Origin: Blastomyces gilchristii SLH14081
Taxonomy: Eukaryota; Ascomycota; Eurotiomycetes; Onygenales; Ajellomycetaceae
Length of the DNA stretch: 64,000 nucleotides
NCBI RefSeq assembly: GCF_000003855.2
Contig: NW_003101631.1
Span: 1 to 64,000 of the forward strand
Direction of reading: 5' to 3'
The position numbers were made by a program, and so were the translations under genes. Shown here piece by piece: positions 10,990 through 22,926 of this stretch. The notes under the pieces are model-generated. The model saw only the letters and a list, made by a program, of their open reading frames with translations, ran no database searches and had not been told where the DNA came from. Numbering within the stretch: the stretch's first letter is position 1; the number at the start of each line of letters is the position of its first letter.

Positions 10990-13260
10990 ACATGTGATTT
11001 CAGGTCATAAAATTTATGAAATACTTAACATAAACACTAAGATAAACTATGAAATAATTATTAACAGATTATATTATAGATTACTAAAGAGTTATCTCTC
11101 TACTACAATCACTACAACTTTATTCAGAAATATTCATTATAAACTGATTATAACTCTGAAGAAATTTTCTGACATCTGAAGTCATCAGAATGCAGATAAT
11201 AAAAGAAAAATAATCAGAAAATTACTACTGAGTTAATAAGTTACTCTATCAGATAATAATTTTTGATAATACTAACTTTCTAATTTGAAGAAAATTATAT
11301 GAAAATAACTATGTATTAATACTCTAATTTCATAACTCTTATCTGATAACTTCTGTGAATAATTACTTTATATATATATATCTCTGAATCTTTCTCTTTG
11401 ATCAATTGAAAACTCTGAAATCTGAATACTTCTTTAAATACTTAATTCAAATCTTCATATTTTACATTGATTCTGTCTTTGATTCAATCTTGAGATATAC
11501 TAAAAAGTTAATATATAACATCTAGAATCAGAGTTAAAGAATCATTAAAAAGTATATCTTACAGTGAATATATAGACTAGTACAAATAATCTTACATTTA
11601 TAGAAGTTATATGTTATTATATTAATAAGAACTGAACTTATTAAGAGATATTAATTAAATTTAAATCATTGATCAGTAGTCATACTGAGAATTATATAAC
11701 AGAGATATTAATAACTATAATTAAAACTAACTATTAAGATATTAGTCTCAGTCTTCTTATAATTACAACTGATAATACTGTGAATAACTATACTATAATA
11801 AAGAGCTTGAAGCAAAAATTAACTTTGTATTTCTAAAATAATAAATAAGATTATATTCTCTGTATTACTTATATAATTTAACTTATGATACAAACACTGA
11901 TAAAGAATCTTAATATTGAGATAAAGAATAATAAAATAACTGATTTTTGAAATAAGAATGAGATAGAAGTGATTACTTAAGTAACTTTTATATTCACTTT
12001 ATAAAAGATAATGTTTTTTAATAACACTTTTTAATATTACTTTTTAATAATACTTTTTCATAATACTACTATTAATTTTGAATAGATTGACTAATAATTT
12101 AAATATCACAGATTTAAAACATTACTAATGTAATTTATATCTCTTCTAAATAATAATAATGATTCTATGATATTTAATAAATAAATAAATCAGTCATATC
12201 ACTGAATATGATACAGAATATTAGAATATAATAAAGTTCATATATAAAATAACTGTTCAGATTCTTTAATTATATTAGATNNNNNNNNNNNNNNNNNNNN
12301 NNNNNNNNNNNNNNNNNNNNNNNNNNNNNNNNNNNNNNNNNNNNNNNNNNNNNNNNNNNNNNNNNNNNNNNNNNNNNNNNNNNNNNNNNNNNNNNNNNNN
12401 NNNNNNNNNCTCAATCACTTATATATCAATGCTACAGTCAGGCTGATGAATATATAACAGTTTATTTACTCATCTTAAGAAGCAGTTAAATCACTTAAAA
12501 AGAAATTCAGTCTGAGATAATACTATAGCATAGGCTATTATTACTGTAAGAAATAAACTAGTATATTACTACAGTAAAACTGAACAATCTTTTGCAGAGT
12601 ACTATACTATAGCAGCTCTACTAGATTTCTCTCATTGAGTTAATATCTACACTTCTCAAGATTGAATAGAGAAGAAATAAGACTTATATATTAAATTAAT
12701 CTGAGACTACTACAATGTCAACTATCAGAGATTTGAATAAGCAGATGTTCAAGATATGAAGATAGTGAAATACAATTCTCTAATAAGTAATGATCTTTGA
12801 TAACACTTTATATTATATAGAACTATAATACTAACTTTGAAACAGAACTTATATATATTAATTACAACTAAAAATCAGATAAAACTACATACTTATAAAA
12901 CTGAATTTAACTGCTATCTTCAAGATGATCTGATGAATTTACATGTTAAATCAATTCTAGAGTTATAGAAAATTGTTGAGAGTATATATTCAACTATTAC
13001 ACTGATGATGTATGATATTCTGACAATTTCATTAATAGAGATGAGAATGAAGTGAAAGTTTAACTTAAGTTGAGATATTTATCACTATCACTGAGAACAA
13101 TTATAAGAAGAAACAATCAAGAAACTCATGATTATAAAATATAAAATTATCAGATAGTTTAATACCTCTGATTACAGTATATCAGAGAAGTGTAGTTTTC
13201 ATAAGAAAGTGAAGAATAAACTTGTATAAGAATGTATTTAATTGTTTCATGAGTATTATA
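10990..13260 (+). pseudogene. RIP-degraded hAT-family transposase (Restless-like)
   Basis: Conceptual translation on the plus strand, crossing many stops and a 129 bp gap, retains the order of hAT transposase blocks. Near 11570-11660 there is a TxNNLTFIEVICYYI-type segment (the family's 'W-T-s-N' region). Near 11750-11830 comes the TTDNTVNNYT motif (family DNxxNN) followed by IRLYSLYYLYNLTYD (position of the I-R-C-x-x-H-I-x-N-L block). At 12560-12760 a YYSKTEQSFAEYYTIAALLD segment matches the dimerisation-region 'YAIATILDP' block. At 12900-13150 YLQDDL, MMYDILTI and a following KFNLSRDI-like block match the C-terminal hATC domain. Element ends and terminal inverted repeats could not be located, so the span is that of recognisable protein. 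AG-rich DNA at 9.6-10.5 kb may hold the N-terminus. Confidence 0.7.
12281..12409. other. Assembly gap (129 N)
   Basis: Run of N inside the hAT transposase remnant. Confidence 1.
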
Positions 13261-13482
13261 AATAATCATTATCAAATTTTGATTATATAAGCAATCACTG
13301 AATGAACTGAATGAGACTGATTTTAATCTTCAGTTTCAGTCTCATTCTGATTTTGAAAGAATGATTATCTTTCACAGTTTATTCTGAGAAATTACTTTCA
13401 TTTCACTGTTCTTGAATTAAATCTAGTCATTTTTCACATCATTTCTCTCAGAAATAGTTCATTTTCAGATTTTTTTAAGGCT

Positions 13483-13653
13483 TGATTCTGATGAGACTCA
13501 CATCAAGAAATGTATGAGACCAGATTAAATAAGATTAAATGTGAAATTCATGATCCCGCCGGCCAGTCTAGCCGCTGAGATTATGAATTTCATATTTAAT
13601 CTCATTTAATCTGATCTCATACATTTCTTGATGTGAATTCTGCTGGGACTAAT
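13483..13653. repeat. Large hairpin (foldback element) with a GC-rich, unmutated core
   Basis: Two inverted arms of 54 bp (13501-13554 and 13580-13633) match at about 50 positions, and all differences are transitions, as RIP would give. Between them lies a 25 bp core of high GC (CCCGCCGGCCAGTCTAGCCG) that kept its CpGs. Outside the 54 bp, partial pairing continues with small gaps to about 13483 and 13653. Could be a foldback or MITE-type element or the head-to-head ends of two copies of one repeat. No target duplication was confirmed. Confidence 0.75.
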
Positions 13654-14249
13654 CATTAAAAAAACATGCAAAGTGACTATTTATCAGATCTCAAAATGAA
13701 ACTATGACTTAGAGAAAATAAGAAAGTGATTTCATTTGATTTCATTTAGTCTTATTCTTAGTATAAAGTTACTATTTTTAGACATTTTAAGATTTTCTTT
13801 AGACTATTTTTAATTTTTTAAAAAGTAACAATTTTTGATAACACTTAAATGAGATTTAAAGTCATTTAAAGTAATAAAATGAATTTAAATTGAGAAGTGA
13901 AAATTATAATCTTATTTAAAAAATGTAATAAGAGTAAATAGTAAGTCTTACTAAGATAATATGAAATTACTATTTAATCTTAAAATTATATAATGAGATT
14001 AATTAAATTAATAATAAGACTATTAAATATTCTAATTCTGATCTCAGATATAATTATATAGTCAGTCTAATCTCAATTAATCTTATTTACTAAATATTTA
14101 ATATGTTTATAAAAATAAAAGATTAAGTCTCTTATTAAGAAGAAAGACTTCTTTTAGTCATTAATACTTATAAAACTGAGCAAATTTCTAGTTTGTAGAC
14201 TATTGTTAAGATATATAATATTTCTTTATTCAGTCTATTCTACTAATTA

Positions 14250-15060
14250 CATGACTGAACTATGTATATAAATTCTCAACAAAAGAATCAAAAGCTAACT
14301 TTTACTGAAAAAGAAACTTTAGTTCAATAAGTAATATTTATAAATAAGTGAGAACTACTCTCTCAAATTTCACATGTATAAGATATAATAAATTAGTAAC
14401 TTAAAATCTCTGAAACAAGCTTATCTGATATTATAGAAATTAATTAACTTACCTGCTTTATTAAACTCTATTCTATACTTGCTATTAAGCTGATATATGA
14501 ATATGATTATCAAAGAGTCTGATATAAAAACTTAGAAATCATATAAAAGTAGTTAAAAGTGATGAAAAATATCATTAAAAAGTATGAAATTTTATCAAAG
14601 AATATCTATAATTTTGATAAAGTTAAGTTTTTTATAAGAGTTATCTTATCAGTTTTAATAATAATTAAATCTGAAAAAGCAGAAAAAACATCTCTTATTC
14701 AGTTTGAAAATAGAGAATGAATAACTGTAATTAAATCAGTTAGTTTAACAGAATAAACTCTACTCAGAAATTATATAAAAGTAGTTAAAAAAAGTGAAAA
14801 ATATTATTAAAAAGTATAAGATTTTATCAGAGAATATTTATAACTTTAATAAAGTTGAGTTTCTTATAAAAGTTATTTCATCAGTTTTGATAATAACTAG
14901 ACTTAAAAGAGTAGAAAAAGTATCTTTTATTCAATCTGAAAATAGAGAATAAATGTCTGTGATTAAATCAGTTAATTTAACAGAATAAGCTTTACTCTTT
15001 ATACTCATTCTTAAAATCAAGTTATATCAGATTTCATAGTAAAAAATCTGCTTGTAGACT
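14250..15060 (+). pseudogene. RIP-degraded pogo/Fot1-type transposase with internal duplication
   Basis: Translation on the plus strand gives a KLTFTEKETLVQ-like stretch near 14300 (helix-turn-helix/CENP-B-type N-terminus of the family) and, near 14590-14760, NIYNFDKVKFFIRV followed by a block ending NREWITVI in form. This corresponds to the family's 'x-IYNFDExGFxMG' and 'NREWVTVIxA' blocks at the start of the DDE catalytic domain. Stops and frame changes are frequent. A 232 bp tandem duplication (14531-14762 and 14763-14994) repeats the catalytic start and is not a multiple of three. The downstream half, with the remaining acidic residues, was not recognised. Confidence 0.65.
14531..14994. 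repeat. Tandem duplication of a 232 bp unit
   Basis: Two adjacent units of equal length (14531-14762, 14763-14994), each beginning CTYAGAAATYAT and running through the pogo catalytic segment. They differ at many sites, mostly transitions, so the duplication predates much of the mutation. Confidence 0.85.
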
Positions 15061-15398
15061 GAGTAATTAAAGTTAGTAAAAATAACTGAATATTATTATT
15101 ATTATTCTTTAATTATAAATATATATAGTCAGAGATTATATTATTTATCTGATAATATTTAATTCTCAGAGTGTTTCTAGTATTATTATTATTATTATTA
15201 TTATTATTCTTTTATTATACTTATATACAAGCGGAGCTTATAATAAGTTCTTACATGATATTAAATACAGGTTAAGTGTTAATTATACAGAAGAAAATAC
15301 AGGTGCTAAGATCACATCAAGATAACAAGAATATAGAAAATAGAAAGAAGTGACAATTAAATACATATAATAATAACTTTTCATCTTAGAAATATAGA

Positions 15399-15421
15399 GT
15401 GTAAGAAATCCCGCTTCTTAC
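15399..15421. repeat. Short GC-centred palindrome
   Basis: A 23 bp inverted repeat, TGTAAGAA paired with TTCTTACA around an ATCCCGC centre. It may be an LTR end or terminator of an unrecognised old repeat; function unknown. Confidence 0.4.
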
Positions 15422-15595
15422 AAATTCTTTACCTCTATTTCTATCTCTCATGTAATTAATAGAGTTAGCAGCCCTTGACTATACATAACTATATAGACTG
15501 AAGTTCATGAATACTATTCATAACTCAGCTTAAATACTATTATATATTTAATCTCTATATTTATCTTTCTACTGTAAATACTTCTAGTAGCTATC

Positions 15596-16146
15596 TGTCA
15601 CGCCTCAGACCGCGTCAAGGCCCCGCTGCGGTTTCACACAGCTCATCACTTTCATGCGGATGATTTCATTCATCTCACAGGCTGTTCAAACCAGTTTTCA
15701 ACCACTCTATGACATCATTCAGATATATCATAGAAAGATCTGATTAATGAATATGAGAACCTCACTTCTATATAAGATCAGCAGATTACTCTTTCTTAGC
15801 AATGAGACATTACTGAGATATTACTTCAGCTATTCTCACTTATGAAATAAAAGAAGAGTATCTGCTCATTGTTTATATAGAATAGCTAGATACTAACTTC
15901 TTATCACTTATCAAAGAGATCAGTGATTTATTTTTCTTCTATTAAAATATATACAAGAGTTACTATATTTCTCATATAATCTTCTTAGTATACTAAGTAT
16001 CATATCTGTGATATTCTTATAATAACTTTATAGTCTATGAGCTTGCTATTTAAGTAAGATAGTTAAGCTCACTTATACAGCTTCTTAAATAACTACTTCT
16101 ATATAATATCACTGACTAGTCACTGCTTCAGTTCTGTTATATTACA
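15596..16146 (+). repeat. E1 5' LTR
   Basis: Begins TGTCACGCC and ends ATTACA (expected TG...CA). Its first 60 bp retain several CpG sites (ACCGCGTC, CCCCGCTGCGG), unlike the 3' LTR, where the same stretch has become TA-rich. A TATATAAG box-like sequence lies near 15769. Confidence 0.9.
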
Positions 16147-16499
16147 ATTCAAATCATCTGATCTGATTATAAGTTTGAATCAGTCAAGCTCTAATAGACT
16201 GATATGACTTTATACACTTACACTGAAACTGATCTGATCTCACTCTCTGAGAGAAACTCTATATCATTCTCTAGAGTGTGTATATCTCTATCTTAGCAGA
16301 AATCTGAGATTTCTGAACTCACTGTATACTTTAATATAAGTTCTTTAACTGCTCTGCTATTACTGCAGCCTCTACACATCTACATCTATTATAAAGATAG
16401 AGAGATTAAGATCAGAGATTCTCTAAGATATAAGAGAAATATATTATCTAAATTTCACAGCTTTATCTGTATTTTTGAACAGAAATTTTGCCTTAATCT

Positions 16500-19131
16500 G
16501 AGTCAGTATAATACTTATGAGATATAAGTAATATACACTGTCAACCTTCTTGAAGATATCTCTGTGACTACTTAAGCTATTAAGAAGAGAAAGCTTAAGT
16601 GTACTGATACTATAATAACTTGAGAAGAATTCAAGAACTTTCTACTGAATTAAATTGAAGACTATCATAATTATAACTTCACAGTGATATAGTGATTCAA
16701 CTTATTATATTAATAAGATGACAAGAATTCTTCTGATTTCAATACAAGATTTGAAGAATATTAGAAGAAATTGACTGATAATTTGAATCAATTAAAAATA
16801 CAGCTTTATCTTACAAAGCTGACTCATAAGATGTGAATAATGATATCACAGTATCAGAGTTTATTAATCAATTATAATAAGCTTGTTAACCTGACTTTCT
16901 GAATCTATTTGAATAATCAATTCTCTGAGAAAAAGATTAATAAGATCTCTTCTAAGTAATTAATAACAGAATCTAAATAATACTGTAATGACTTCAGTGT
17001 AGAGAAAGTAAAGAAGAATTCTAAATATTCTAATTCTTTACTCACTATAAAGAAATGTTAAAAAGAATTTGATAAAGATCTCTGTTTTAACTGTAAAGTT
17101 GATAATTATTATATCAATAATTATAAGAAGCTGAAGAAGAGAAGAAACTGAGAAGATATCTTCTTAAAGTTGACTTCTCTTCTGATGAAGGTATCTGCAG
17201 AAGATAGAGAAGAAAAAGAAATGAAGAATTGATAATTCTCATATCTCTGAGTTTATATTATAATCACAATACATACTCTGAATAAGAAGATATCAGTGAG
17301 ATGTCTACTCAACTTTGAAATAGATACTAACTTCATATTCTATTTCTTTTTCTTTATGAAGAGTTGAAAGAAGAAAGATCTGTCAGATTATATGAAATTT
17401 ACTGATAAAATAAAATATCATTATTTTGATATAATTCAAGTAAAGTGTGTGATCATAGACTTAGAAGAAATCTTCAAGAAGAGCAGTCTGCTTCTTCATA
17501 TAGTTAATATTATAGATGAGAATATTATTCTAGATCTTCTATAATTGAGAGAAAACAATTCTCTCATTGACTGAGTTACTCAGATATGATAATATCATCT
17601 TACTAATGAAGAGACAGTAATAGAGAAATCTGAAGAGTTTCATCAGAAGAATCTTGAGAAAAAGATAGAGTTAATATACTATATAGCAGGTGACTAAGAC
17701 TTGAAGATAGATAAAGAAGTTATCATTCTCACTGCAAGATTAGCAGCAGTATTCATTATTAAAGATAGATGAATACAACATCTCTTTACAGATTATAAGA
17801 ATATCTTTTTAAAAAGAGAAGCAGTGAAGTTTTCTGATATCAAAATATAATATAAGATTTGTCTTGAAGACAGTGTAACAGTACTGTACAGACTTCTTTA
17901 CAACTTATCTATAAAGAAATTGAATGTTCTGTGTAAATATCTTGAGAAAGCATAATCAAAGAACTGAATATACTTATCAAAGAGTCTGACAGAGATGTCT
18001 ATACTCTTTGTATTCAAGAAAAACAGTAGATTATGCCTATGTATAGACTACAGAGATCTTAATAAAATAATAGTTAAGAATTACTATTTATTATCATTAA
18101 TTGATAAGATAATTGATTGATTATCTGAAGTAAAGATATTCTCAAAGATTGATATATAAAATATCTATTATAGAATCAGAGTTAATAAAGATAACATTTG
18201 AAAAACAGCTTTTTATATTAAGTACAGTAATTTTGAATATCTTGTTTTATCTTTTAATCTTTATAATACTTCAGTCATCTTTCAGATTTATATAAATGAG
18301 ATATTATAAGGCCTTGTCAATGTCTTCTGCATAGTATACTTAAATGACATTCTAATCTTCTCAAAAATGAAGAAAGAATATGATACTCATATTTAAGAAG
18401 TATTAAGTCACTTGAGACAGTATTAACTCTATATAAACACTGAAAAATACTTGTTCTACATACAGAAGATTGATTTCTTAGATTATATCATTGAGATGAA
18501 CAGCATTTCAATAAACAGAAGTCAGGTCTTCATTATTAAGAACTGATCAGCACTGTGAATATACTGTAAGATATAGATATTTCTGAGATTTATAAACTTC
18601 TATAGATAATTCATTTATACATATTCATGAATTACTGTTCCTCTTACAGATATGTTAAAGAGAAGTGTAAAAGACAGAAAAACAGAATCATTTATTCTCA
18701 CTCAAGATACTGTGCAGATATTTACAGAATTGAAACAGGCTTTTACAGATATTATAATACTGAATCACTTTAATTCTGACTTACTTAGTCAGTATAAGAC
18801 TGATGTATCTGAGAATGAGATCTATGAAATCTTTTCACAGTTGACACTGAAGATCTTTCAATATTAAAAGAATTAGAGAATAATTACTTCTGAGAATATA
18901 GATAATGAAATGTCTGTAAGAGAAGACTTTTTCACAGAGTTTATAAGATACTGTGAATAAAGATTAGTGATCTTCTTCTTCAAGAAGTTATCACTCACAC
19001 AGAGAAGATATAATACTCGTAATTAAGAGATATTAATAATTATTGAATTCTTTAAGATCTGATAATATTATCTTCAGAGTAGTAAGTACTCAGTGTAAGT
19101 TCTCACTGATCATGTAAATCTGTGTTACTTC
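16500..19131 (+). pseudogene. E1 gag-pol, upstream part (gag, protease, RT, start of RNase H)
   Basis: Stop-riddled remnants of gag with the zinc knuckle CFNC...N-Y (third and fourth ligands mutated or displaced), a protease ending in the I-I-L-D-L-L block that corresponds to the family's 'ILGMPWL', and reverse transcriptase with LCLCIDYRDLNKI, SKIDI, KTAFYIKYSNFEYLVLSF and YLNDILIFSK. The longest surviving open stretch is 71 codons at 18652-18867, which covers the RNase H start. Function lost. Confidence 0.85.
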
Positions 19132-19135
19132 TTGA

Positions 19136-19302
19136 TATGGTTCGGAAGAACATATGACTGTCGGATAATAACGCGGCCGCTTCTGAACTTGCTTATAAAT
19201 GTAAAGGGGGCATAGCGGCCATCAATTAATTTAGCATACAATATATAAGAAGCTGGCGTACGCCTGTAATCATACACTGACTCAAGCAACCTTTGAATCA
19301 TA
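19136..19302 (+). repeat. E2-A 5' LTR (167 bp)
   Basis: One of five E2 LTR copies in the window. It keeps ACGCGGCCGC and GGCGTACGCC, and has a TATATAAGAAGC TATA-box-like element. The terminal TGTGG...CACA has become TATGG...CATA by transitions. Confidence 0.92.
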
Positions 19303-20849
19303 TCTGATAGCATGTCTAAAAACCAGTGTGAAGCACAGGCTTTTTCAGAGCATGATAAATTTCATTTATAAAACAATTTGTAGTTATCATACCAGAGTGA
19401 TTCTAGAATATCTCAAAAGATAGTGAATAATAAGCAGTGAGCAGAAGAGCATCTGATTGATACTACTTCACTTGTTAAGAGAAAACTTCACATTCAAGTG
19501 AATGCCATGTATAGTATGTGAACAGATAAGATGTGAGAAAGAAGATGAGAGTGATGAATCAGATTCAAAGAAGTTCACTCTCTACTCAAAAGAAGAATAA
19601 AAAAGAGAAGAGAGAGTAGTCATCACTGAAGTTATATAATGATAACAGAAATCATATAATAAGATAGTGATATAATAATAGACATCATACAATTAATAAG
19701 AAATCACTGAAATGAATATCTTTTCTAGTTAATATGAATAATACTCTTCTCTGCTATCTGAACTGAAAGATATGCAGAATCTCTCAGAGAGTTTACTTAA
19801 AGTAGTAAGAAAAGTAACTGAAATCACTGAACTGAAATCAAAGCTCTGTATATATATAAGAATTCTAAACAAGATCAAGATCTTGTGTACACAGTGACAG
19901 ACTGAGATGAAAGTTAAATAATAATTAATATTCACTGTAAATCAAGCATTCACTATGAAGAGCTTCACTGACACAATCATCATTATTAATAAGAATAGAG
20001 AAAATCAGATCTTAAATCTGCAGTGAAAGATTGAATGTTTACATAAATAGATAACTACACTGAATCTGAAGATCTCATTATAATTGTTTATAATCTCTTT
20101 AGAAGTATATATATTATCAGAGATCACTGTGCAGAATGAGAATCTGAGTATAAAATATATCAAGTCAGAAGATCTGTCAGAGTCACTAAGCTTTAATAAT
20201 AACTGAAAAAATAATGCTGTAATCAGCTGACTAAGTTAGATATAATTATATTATCAGATTAAATGTGAACTTACAGATAGATAGTTAACAGAATTTTAAT
20301 AAGTCTTAAGATCTGTCACATTTCTACATGAAAAAGTGAAGTCATTATAAATAACTGATGAAAAGATGAATCTCACAGATTTAAAGTAATATTCATTCTT
20401 ATAAATATGAAATGAGTTTTTTAAATGAATCTTGTATAACTTTGAGAAAGTAAATGTATAAGATAAGTATTACAAACACTTCACTGAGTGTAGATAAGTG
20501 AATAATCTTATATTATACTTCACACACTTCAGTTTACACTATCTTACATTAAATGAAGAGCTTTCAACATCTTTCTATTTACAGATCTTCATTCATAATC
20601 TTATACCTGAGTTAAGAGTGAAATGAAAATGCTTAATCTTACAGTCAGTCACAGTGAAGAAAGTATATAATATTCTTATTATACAGGAATAAGTAAGTCA
20701 ATTATAATAGAAAATACTACAATCAAGTATATCTCAGCAGAGAACAGATAATCAGACTTCTATAATACAAGTTATATATCTGAATATAATGAATCTAGAT
20801 CTGAATGTCATTATTAAAGCACTGAATTCTCTGAAAAAGAGATTCTCTA
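19303..20849 (+). pseudogene. E2-A 5' internal segment (gag region)
   Basis: Matches in inverted orientation 27513-29050 of E2-B along its whole length. Reading frames are broken, with long Glu/Lys/Leu-rich coiled-coil-like translations as expected of gag. The first 20 bases after the LTR show no clear tRNA-complementary primer site. The segment ends exactly where E2-B was inserted (TCTA, 20846-20849). Confidence 0.75.
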
Positions 20850-21016
20850 TGTGATTCAAAGGTTGCTTGAGTCAGCGTACGATTACAGGCGTACGCCGGC
20901 TTCTTATATATCATACACTAAATTAATTAGCGGCTGCTATGGCTCCTTTACACTCATAAGCAAGTTCAGAAGCGGCCGCATTATTATTCAACAGTTGTAT
21001 GTTCTTCTGAATCACA
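20850..21016 (-). repeat. E2-B 3' LTR (167 bp)
   Basis: On the plus strand it begins TGTGATTCAAAGG and ends GAATCACA. It still contains GCGTACG and GCGGCCGC. Confidence 0.92.
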
Positions 21017-21487
21017 TTCTCTCTCATCAGATTTGATCATGCTCATGTGACCATGATGTCTATCCTAGCTTCATGCGGATTAGCATGCCACTAGTGTTCA
21101 CAATTATAAAGAAACTTTCACTATATTACATCACTTATTCACTAACTTTTTTCATTCTTTAATCATCTTCTTCATTATCATCATCTCATCTCAGATTACT
21201 GCCTCTTCTTCTATTCACATCTTTTATCTGTTTATCTATCACATTATACACATTCCTGGTGATGACCTCTTGTTCTCACAACAAGTATTATCATAGTGCT
21301 CATACCAGGCAGTTTATTAGTAGTAAGTGTAATGTGTTATGAAATATGATCAGAACTTGTTTATCTTCTAATAATTATCAGAATATACTATCATGAATGA
21401 TATACATTCTTCATCTTCTTATATACTCTTAACTGTTTTTCTTCTCAGCAGGTTTCTGATTATATTTTCTGGCATAATTTTACATGA

Positions 21488-21928
21488 ATGCAGATGCTGA
21501 TGTTTGTTTTTATTTATATAGAATCTTTATACATTGACAGATCTGTGTTTACTGATGATAGTGAACTCAATGTTGAATTATTAATTGAGAACTTGAAGAA
21601 CATGATAATGAAGAAATTGTTTATATCATGTGTAACTGAGTCTTCTGCATCTCTCTCTGTCTCTTCTGTCACTGCTTCTCAATCTTCTACACCTGCTTCT
21701 GTGTCTGATTCTCTCACTTCTGCTATTTCTGTTTCTGTGATCCTCACTCTCACTACTTCTACTCTCTCTGGTTTTATCATCTCTGCTTTCATTATCAGCT
21801 CTCCTCATTTTAAGAAGATGTTACATAGGCTTAATAAATTATATTTATCAGTATATACACTCTCACTCTTTCTACTGACTTCTAGAATAATTTATTATAC
21901 AAAGACTGTATATAATATAACTATTTAA
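21488..21928 (+). pseudogene. Antisense ORF a1 in the 3' region of E2-B (Ser/Thr-rich)
   Basis: 146-codon open frame on the strand opposite to E2-B's gag-pol. The middle is a Ser/Thr-rich linker (ASLSVSSVTASQSSTPAS), the end is FKKMLHRLNKLYLSVYTLSL. The matching frame in E2-A (34672-34914, minus) is open for 80 codons and shares the HFKKMLxRLNxxYLSV...LL...SRIIYYTKTVYN ending. Proposed as the upstream exon or ORF of an accessory gene. The family is not recognised. Confidence 0.4.
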
Positions 21929-22100
21929 AGCTCAGTCACAGATACTGATTATTACATTTATTTTAAATATTTATAATAAGATAATTATTTATTTATATCA
22001 GAGAATCACTTCTCTTCTTGACAGTATTAAGATTGTAAGTCTTTTTCTTTTTCATCTTTTCTTTCTAATGCTGATTTTTCTGTTCTTAGAAGAAATTATT

Positions 22101-22511
22101 ATGAATTTTACTGTATATAAAGTCATGATATTCACAGATATCAAGAAACTTTTCATGACTGTAAAATTCAATATTACAGAGATATTCACTCTAATGAATT
22201 TCTTCAGAATAATAGATCTGTATCAGTCTATTCTCTGATATCTGTCATCTGACTTTATGATACAGGTAAAAGATATCTGTGTTTTCAGAAATGAGAATGC
22301 AGATGTCATACTCTTTTACACTCACAGGCATGAGACTTGTACATCTTGTCTGAGATGTTATTATGAGAATGAGCTGTTTGCATGCTGTGTTCTGCTTTCT
22401 GCATTCTCTCATATCTCTCTCTCTCTTTCTGAGAAGCCTTGTATGTGTTGTAATTATATATATAACTCTAAGATCAGTGAATGTTCATTCAGTAACTGTT
22501 CTCATCTCTGA
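22101..22511 (+). pseudogene. Antisense ORF a2 in E2-B: cysteine-rich protein
   Basis: A 137-codon frame from ATG 22101 to TGA 22511 with one internal TGA at 22236, likely a mutated codon. It contains FRNENADVILFYTHRHETC, a cysteine cluster C-x2-C-x2-C-x9-CC and, further on, C-x-CC-x9-C-x4-C. E2-A has the same frame on the minus strand from ATG 34500 through the gap to 34092, of nearly equal length. They share VMIF-D-KKLF-TVKFNI--IFTL, FRNEN-DVILFYTHR-ETC-xCLR-YYENE. Such conservation across two independently mutated copies argues for a real protein. The cysteine spacing suggests metal binding (inference). No family is named. Confidence 0.5.
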
Positions 22512-22639
22512 TTTTACAATTTTTATACATTAATAATAATTCTTAGTTGCTCTGATATCAGAGATCATTCTAATCAAAGATAATAACACTGCTGAGACTA
22601 CTCTCTTCTACTCTTAAGCTTCTTCTATTACTTTCTCTT

Positions 22640-22926
22640 TCTTCTCTACAGAGAAGATTATACACATATCAGATTATAAGTATTCAGTCTTAAGTAACTT
22701 CTGCTGTTATTTATTCAGTTCTGTATCTTCTTCTTCTTCTATTTCTTCTATCTTCATTCTCTCTATTCTGACTTCTAATTCTGCAGATTCTGCACTCTTC
22801 TTCAATTTCTCTATACATACATATGTATATTTCTATATTGACATTTCAGTCAATCTTGCAATAAATGATATTAATATTATATACAGAGTGATAGAGAAAT
22901 CAGAGATATGTACAGTATTATTATAA
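22640..22926 (+). pseudogene. Antisense ORF a3 in E2-B (C-terminal block)
   Basis: Open for about 90 codons up to TAA 22924-22926, with a Ser-rich stretch (SSVSSSSSISS) and the ending IYRVIEKSEICTVLL. The E2-A counterpart (minus, 33598-33945) ends at the same stop and is about 80 percent similar over the shared block. It follows a2 in the same order in both copies, so it may be a further exon of one gene. Confidence 0.42.

Noticed and set aside
19136..19302. Five 167-174 bp repeats first read as MITEs with terminal inverted repeats
   Set aside because: Four of them are paired in direct orientation around retrotransposon interiors with TG...CA ends and 4 bp duplications, so they are LTRs of E2.
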